From contig OW121740.1 in assembly GCA_933228675.1 (NCBI GenBank), positions 56,111,000-56,174,999 of the forward strand: DNA of 64,000 bases, written 5' to 3'. Below, piece after piece: positions 58,148 through 64,000 of this stretch. Position 1 is the stretch's first letter. Each line of letters opens with the position of its first letter. This DNA is from Stomorhina lunata (lineage: Eukaryota; Arthropoda; Insecta; Diptera; Rhiniidae). A program made the translations under genes and the position numbers. The notes under the pieces are model-generated. The model saw only the letters and a program-made list of their open reading frames with translations, had not been told where the DNA came from and ran no database searches.

Positions 58148-59141
58148 ACAATTATCAAACCGTGAATAAAGATAAGTTGCTTGTATATTTTTTGGTTACA
58201 AAATTTCCCATACAACCCTCGTTTAACTTAATTTGCCACAAGACAAGTAGTGTCTATGCTACCATTAACTCTTAAAAAATGACTTAATTGGAAAAGAGAT
58301 ATAATGCCTGGAAATATAGACTTAACACTTGTCTTTAACCTTCAAACGAAATTGGTAACAATTTTAAAACAAGCTACGAGTAAAAAAAAGTAGTTTAACA
58401 TAGAAAGGACTGATTGATACTTAAGGCAGTTAACAAAACTTACAAATATTTTCATTAGTTTTCTTGTTCAACAGACAATTTGAATATTTCTTCTAATGAT
58501 TTTTATGACTCTAAAATCTAAATATTTTCTATTTTATATTACCAATTTCTTGTTAGAGTTAACAACCGAAAATTTTGTTTTTCCCAAAAAAGAAACATCA
58601 AAATTTAATTAATGATTGTTATTAGTTGATTGGTGGAACATGTTAGTGTGTTTTTTTTTTGAAATAGGGGAGTGTTGGGATATTTAAATATAACATAAAA
58701 TTCCATCTCCTGCTTGAAGTTATGTTAAAATATTTTCTTTCAAAAGCCCCTCAAAGAGCTCAAATTTTATGGCTTTATTATTTGATATTTCTTACACAAA
58801 TATTCAATATTTTCTGGGTTTTATTAAATATTTATCTTGTTTTTTTTTAGCTGTTTTTATTAACTTCTTTTATATATAAATTAATGTCTAAATATTTCTA
58901 TTTAGTGTTTATGATTTTTACCTATTGTTGTTTTTATGTGTCATAACTCCGCTAATGGTTGTTCTTTTTACTAATCCTCAGGTGGTTCAATATTTCTTTG
59001 TCCCTCCCTGTCTTTCTTGTGGTTTTTGGCCTGACTTTGCTCATCATTTATGACTTGTTCAAGTCGTAAATTACTTAATTTTCTCTAATAAAATACTTAC
59101 ATCTTTTAATGTCAGTTAAATATTTAATGTTTGTGGTATTA
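58148..59141. other. AT-rich gap, no gene
   Basis: Nothing is recognised. Confidence 0.45.
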
Positions 59142-59264
59142 ATACCCTTCACCACCAATAGGTGGAAAGGGTATTATAAGTTTGTGCTGATGTATGTAAC
59201 GCATAGAAATATTTGTCTTAGACCCATCTTTTAGTCATACATGGGCTTACTGCATTACTTTTTT

Positions 59265-59640
59265 ACTGCAGTAAGCATTTCAGTAATCAGTAAATGTTTA
59301 CTTATTACTGAAACAAAAAATCAGTATTCATTAAATTTTACTGATTACTGAAAAAATAAATCAGTATTGATTAAATTTTACTGAATACTGAAAACTTTTT
59401 TCAGTATTCAGTAAATTTTACTGATTACTGAAGAAAAATTTCAGTAATCAGTTAAATTTACTGATTACTGAAAAAAATTTTCAGTATTCAGTAAATTTTA
59501 CTGATTACTAAAAAAAATTTCAGTATTCAGTCAATTTTACTGATAACTGAAAAAAAATTCAGTAATCAGTAAATTTTACTGATTACTGCAAATAAATTCA
59601 GAAATCAGTATATTTTACTGCTTAATGATTAGATTGCAGT
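59265..59640. repeat. palindromic tandem array, about 39-40-bp unit (left)
   Basis: About nine units alternate CAGTAATCAGTAAA and TTTTACTGATTACTG around A/T spacers. Each unit is its own near-perfect inverted repeat. The same unit appears at 60640-60868 and 61219-61320. Confidence 0.9.
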
Positions 59641-59962
59641 ATTTAGAGTTTTTCAGCAAAAATTAAAAAAAAAAAAAACTTTTTTATTTTAACACAGAAA
59701 TGTCATTGTAGAAAAGCACTTAGTAAGTAATGGTACCACAAAAAGCCCATCTATGGTACTTGCCTTATTAAATTACAAATAGGGAGTAAAATAACCCAGC
59801 AAAACTTTTGATTACCAAGTTATAAGATAAACAGCTAAAATACTGAATAGGAACTACTTACTCATTAGCTGTTTAAATCGTTACATTAACATGGTGACGT
59901 CATTGGAGGTAAGTACTTACCAATTGCAGAAAATTAGGGACTTGAGTACATACATAGAAAAT

Positions 59963-60148
59963 TCCCACAACATTACAATTGGAACAAGGGGTACTTCTCT
60001 GAGACAATGAGCTGCATCCGGTTCTATTTTTAGACTCATTGAAAGGGAGCTACGTTTTAACTCCGGTTCCTAACGGCAAATGCATTAGTTAGAAAAGTTA
60101 AACATAGGCTAATACTGGTGTGGCCGGGGATCGAACTTGGAACCTCTG
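59963..60148 (-). mobile_element. SINE copy, 5' shortened and internally deleted
   Basis: The 3' body (CCCACAACATTACAATTGGA, then a GTACTTCTCTGAGACAATGAG stretch and TTTTAGACTCATTGAAAGGG) matches 61060-61185 inverted. The B-box region GGGGATCGAACTTGG is present near 60126-60140, but the A-box part of the tRNA head is missing and part of the body is deleted. Confidence 0.75.
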
Positions 60149-60639
60149 TTTGTTTGCACAAGGGAGTTTATGACCTTTTTTGGTATCTAAACACGTTCAG
60201 ATTATGCTGGTGTGTTCACAAAAGTTGTTTAATTTTATGGTGGCTATAATTTTACAAAATATAGCGTGTGAAAAATCAGGATTTCCAAAAAGTTATGATA
60301 AAAAATTTTTTTCTTAAACATTTTTAAAAAAGACATCATAAAATTTTATTAAGAAATATTTTACATGCTCTTGGCCAACATAGTTAAGCGATATTTTTAA
60401 GTACTGATTAGCAATTTGGGAAAAACCGATTTTTTGGTATCATGCTAATATTGAGAAACTTTGGCGGCCCATAAAAACGGTCACTAAACTAGACAAACTG
60501 AGTATAGGGTTTTACTACAATTCAATAGTAGAATAGAACCCATATAGTCACGGCCTTGCACTTTTCAAAATATGTTTTTTTGTTGTGTAGTTTAGTTTTT
60601 GTTTTTTTAATTATATAATCAAAACCACCGGATACTGCA
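60149..60639. other. interior of the hAT-like element, no gene
   Basis: AT-rich non-repetitive sequence between the minus-strand SINE and the right palindromic array. No frame is recognised. Confidence 0.5.
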
Positions 60640-60868
60640 TTCAATAATCAGTATTACTGATTTTTGTGCAGTATTCAGTAAAATTTACTGATTACTGAAA
60701 TTATTTTCAGTAATCAGTAACATTTACTGAATACTGAAATTTTTTTCAGTAATCAGTAAAATTTACTGAATACTGAATTTTTCTTCAGTAATCAGTAAAA
60801 TTTACTGAATACTGAAAATTTCTTTCAGTAAGCAGTAAAATTTACTGATTACTGAAAATTTCTTTCAG
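60640..60868. repeat. palindromic tandem array (right)
   Basis: Five to six units of the same inverted monomer as at 59265 (TTTCAGTAATCAGTAAAA, TTTACTGAATACTGAA). It continues after the SINE at 61219-61320. Confidence 0.9.
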
Positions 60869-60883
60869 TAATTAGTAAAATTT

Positions 60884-61203
60884 GTGAACCGCCGTGGTAT
60901 AGCAGGTTAGTCATCCGCCTAGCATACCAGAGGCCCAAGTTCGATCCCTGGCCAGACTAACTTGAAAAAATAAATTTTCAAAAATAACGGCGGTTCACCT
61001 CATAACTCAGCTAGCCACTGGTTATTGAGTATTAGGCTATGTAAAACTTCTCTAACTAATGCATTTGCCGTTCGGAGCCGGCGTTAAAACGTAGGTCCCT
61101 TTCAATGAGTCTAAAAATAGAATCGGATGCAGCACATTGTCTGAGAGAAGTACCCCTTGTTCCATTTGGAATGTTGTCGGGGAATTATATATATATATAT
61201 ATA
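60884..61203 (+). mobile_element. full-length tRNA-derived SINE with 15-bp target duplication
   Basis: The head reads GTGAACCGCCGTGGTATAGC, then AGGTTAGTCATCCGCCTAGC and CCCAAGTTCGATCCCTGG. TGGTATAGCAGG fits a Pol III A box and AGTTCGATCC a B box, about 50 bases apart. The body of about 220 bases holds no frame and the tail is TTATATATATAT. The duplication TAATTAGTAAAATTT lies at 60869-60883 and at 61204-61218, direct proof of retroposition into the palindromic array. Related copies lie at 20915, 42291 and 59963. Confidence 0.9.
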
Positions 61204-62047
61204 TAATTAGTAAAATTTACTGAATACTGAAATTTTTTTTCAGTAATCAGTAAAATTTACTGAATACTGATTTTTTCTTTCAGTAATCAGTAAAAGAAAA
61301 AAATACTGAAAAAGTACTGGTACTGCAAAGTGCCCATCTATGCTTTTAGTATACCAATAGGCTTAGAATCACTTTTTGAGTCGATTTAGCGATGTCCGTC
61401 CTCCGTCCGTCTGGCTGGCTGGACCCCCATGTAAACCTTGTAATCAAACTACAGGTCGCAATTCTAAAGAAAATTTGATAAAAATTTGGCACAGATAATT
61501 TTTTTGATAATGGGACCATGGCTATTGAAATTCGTCAAAATCGGTTCATTATTTATGGTACCTCCCATAGGTCAAACTACCCGGAATTGATATATTGGCC
61601 ACAAAAAATATTTTTTGCATGAAATTTAAAACAAATACTACTTTTGTAAACTTAAATTACTGTACCAAATTTCGTTGAAATCGGTCCACATTTGACCATA
61701 GCTCCCATACAAACTCTTCTTTAAAAACGCACTAAATCAGACAAAATTCACTTAAACGCTCGTAAATCCGAAGATAATGAGAATTTTATATTTATTTTTT
61801 GCATACATAATTTCTGTAACAACTGTAATCAATTTTTGAGATAATCGGTCCACATTTGACCCTAGCTATCATATAAGTCTAAATGGCGGAAACAACTTAA
61901 ATATATAAGTTTTGAGAATATGTTTGTATGATGGCAAAATTTAGCAAATATTTGTCTCTATACAGGAAACGTCACACCTTTAACCTTAGTGGTGAAGGGT
62001 ATCGTATGGTCGGGCTTGATCCACTATAGCACTTTCTTACTTGTTTT

Positions 62048-63240
62048 TTATTGTCTTCGATTTGTCTGGTGTTTGGTGATTAGTGTGATATTTTCACATC
62101 CTCATAAACTTTTTACTTCACCGGGAGTATCTTTCATAGTCCAAAGTATTCCTGCAGCGAAATATCACACAATTATGCAAATGCATTGGTATGATCGTAA
62201 AATATAAATTTTCCATAAATTTCACTCATTAGAATTAAATTAGAAACGTTAGAAATTGTTTGATTTAAAACTTTTAATAAAACTTCGACTTTGACTGAAA
62301 AAAATTTAGTATCCATTCATATACGACTATTCAGCGGTGGTCTTCTAAAATAAAGTAATTAAAAGTTTTTATAGTAGTAATGGTTTATGTAAACCGCTAA
62401 TTTATTATTTATATCAAATCTAAACACTTTGATTTCGAATAAAATATTAAATGATTTTGATTATTTTTTATTAATCAGTTGAAATATTTATAGTGGCGTC
62501 AAACCCCATAGATTTAAAACTTTTTGTTGTCTATTTTTATGACAAAAAACTAAAAACATTAATTTATATTAAAAAGGTGTAATAAATGCAAAAAACCGGC
62601 GGGTAACGGCATTACTTCTCTTTCTTTAGTATACCCAAATTTTGTAAGTATCTGATAAATCCAGAGGCTAAGCTTCACTGAAATTAGTTTCGAAATATTG
62701 AAACTGTAAGTAAAGATAACACTTCGTCTTGTCTTGAATTTTTACTAAGAACAATTATAATACATCGTTCTATTTTTTAGGCCTTGCTTAGTAAAATGTC
62801 GTCCCGAAAAAAAAATGTGGAGAAAACAGGAAAAACCGTTTTTTACCCATAACTCCAGATTTTGTGGGTGTTTTGAAAATTCCAAAAACAGAGTGTTGTT
62901 CTACTTGACAGTAACTACCAGAAAAATTATATAACATCCCAAAAACTTTCACTTCATTTTTTTGTCGCTGTGTGTAATAACTGAAAAAAGGCTTGCCCTA
63001 TTTAATAAGCAATACAAATCAAAAATAGGCAATAGTATCTTATCTTATATTCTTAAACGAGCAATAATTGTATGTATATATATATGTTTAGTAAAACTTT
63101 TTTAATGTCCATTTAATTACTAAATAAAAAAAATTATTATGGTTTTTCAATTGTATTTGAAAGATTTCAACCTAAATATTACAAAAATAACAAAAAACCA
63201 AAATGTAAAAAGTATGCAAAAAGAACCTTTTGTTCCGCGG
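62048..63240. other. AT-rich stretch, no gene
   Basis: No gene is recognised. Short frames here, such as 61989-62207, straddle the DINE-like 3' end and carry no motif. Confidence 0.45.
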
Positions 63241-63261
63241 CTCCACACATATATATATATA

Positions 63262-64000
63262 TAGTACTTGGTTGACCGAGCCTTGCTCGGAGCTTTATGA
63301 TAAGCATTTTGTGCAAATATTCAGTTAATTTCGAATTATTTTATTTATTTTTTCCGATCAACACATAGTTTGCATAGTTTACAGATTAACTCATTTTGAA
63401 AAATTTTGGAAATTGGTCATACCAACAGAAACCTCCGTCGACTCATGCGCAACAACTTTGCTAAAGATTATAGCCTGATCAAATGCACAGTTTACGATTT
63501 ATTTCATTTTGAGTAATTTTCAGTGGCGCCATCTGAAGTTGTTCATACCAACTAAGAAACCTTCGTCTGCTTATGCATAACAACTTTTCTAATGATTATA
63601 ACATGATCAAATGCACAGTTTATAATTTAATACATTTGAGTAATTTTCAGTGGCGCCACCTGTTGGAATTTGGTCATTTCAATTAATAAACCTTCGTCGG
63701 CTTATCCACAACAACTTTGCTAAAGATTATAGCATGATTAAATGTACAGCTTACGATTAAATTGACTTTGAGTAAATTTCAGTGGCGCCACCTGTCGAAA
63801 TTTTTACATTTCAATTAAGAAACCTTCGTCGGCTCATGTGCAACAACTTTGCTAAAGATTATAGCATGATTAAATGTACAGCCTTTGACTTTGTGTAATT
63901 TTCAGTAGCGCCACCTGTCGGAAATTATTCATACCAACTAAAAAACCTTTGCCGGCTCATGCGCTACAACTTTGCTAAAGATCATAGCATGATCAAATAT
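63262..64000 (+). mobile_element. second (TA)n-associated tandem-repeat element, running off the window
   Basis: It starts right after ATATATATATAT with AGTACTTGGTTGACCGAGCC and the hairpin CCGAGC-CTT-GCTCGG, the same terminus as the copy ending at 57292. From about 63370 it has at least four copies of a unit with TTTTCAGTGGCGCCACCTGT, spaced about 125-132 bp. The element is cut by the window end, so its far terminus is unknown. Confidence 0.7.

Larger units (their letters stand above)
59236..61342. mobile_element. hAT-like element with 8-bp target duplication
   Basis: CTTTTAGT occurs at 59228-59235 and at 61343-61350. The ends are CATACATGGGC on the left and, on the complement at the right, CATAGATGGGC. 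Comparison with 40812-41601 shows a single copy of CTTTTAGT at the empty site. An 8-bp duplication and CA-starting inverted ends fit hAT. It has no transposase frame; most of it is palindromic tandem repeat plus two SINE copies. A second inverted-end-like sequence, AAAAAGCCCATCTATG, lies at about 59733-59748, hinting at a composite of two shorter copies. Confidence 0.78.
59142..62047 (+). mobile_element. DINE-1-like element, family 2, interrupted
   Basis: The 5' part at 59142-59235 (AATACCCTTCACCACCAATA and GTGCTGATGTATGTAACGCA blocks) and the 3' part at 61351-62047 (ACCAATAGGCTTAGAATCAC to GGTCGGGCTTGATCCACTAT and TTACTTGTTTT) are contiguous in the copy at 40812. The 59236-61342 segment splits them. 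Excluding the insert it is about 790 bp, the same as the complete copy. Confidence 0.82.

Noticed and set aside
60884..60955. Possible functional tRNA gene
   Set aside because: A and B boxes are present, but the body, TA tail, 15-bp duplication and multiple partial copies show a SINE head. The acceptor stem does not pair convincingly.

Overview
This is an AT-rich, repeat-dominated piece of an insect genome, most likely a schizophoran (higher) fly. The evidence is the mobile-element content: DINE-1/mini-me-like elements with GTCY microsatellites, DD41D-type mariners, a piggyBac element, a Transib element, RTE-like non-LTR remnants and a tRNA-derived SINE, all among runs of AT-rich satellite. 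I found no convincing host protein-coding exon, no rRNA gene and no stand-alone tRNA gene. The window reads as intergenic, intronic or heterochromatin-like DNA.

Layout. 1-905: two minisatellites. The first has a 29-bp unit and reverses orientation near position 92. 1763-2754: two mariner relics and a 111-bp palindrome. 3671-6295: an apparently complete piggyBac element with TTAA duplications and an open 600-residue transposase. 9421-12296: a large 29-bp satellite array. 13870-16320: a truncated DD41D mariner joined to a DINE-1-like element. 16705-18150: non-LTR retrotransposon ends. 19826-23350: a DINE-like element, a deleted mariner holding a SINE head, and a near full-length but broken DD41D mariner. 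23680-30620: an RTE-like element split by a 5.5-kb Transib element. The Transib has about 1.4-kb inverted repeats, CACAGTG ends and a perfect 5-bp target duplication.

32036-33510: a decayed 29-mer array. 35213-38190: a second large 29-mer array. 38627-41601: RTE, Tc1 and DINE-like pieces. 42341-43830: a SINE and a mariner relic. 44061-51035: a DINE-like element on the minus strand, containing an expanded (GTCT)n tract and interrupted by a 4.5-kb TA-flanked inverted-repeat element. 53560-57684: another mariner relic and a third DINE-like copy. That copy holds a TA-tract palindrome and a repeat-rich element sitting inside (TA)n. 59142-62047: a DINE-like element interrupted by a 2.1-kb element with an 8-bp target duplication, which itself contains palindromic tandem arrays and two SINE copies. 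63262-64000: a second copy of the (TA)n-associated element, running off the window end.

The loci do not form a pathway. They form a layered record of insertions, and several boundaries can be fixed to the base because target duplications or empty-site comparisons are visible inside the window. The two best-preserved transposase genes are the piggyBac gene (open, all three catalytic aspartates present) and the Transib gene (a single frameshift in an A10 run, D, D and E all present). All family names come from reading motifs and termini, without database searches.
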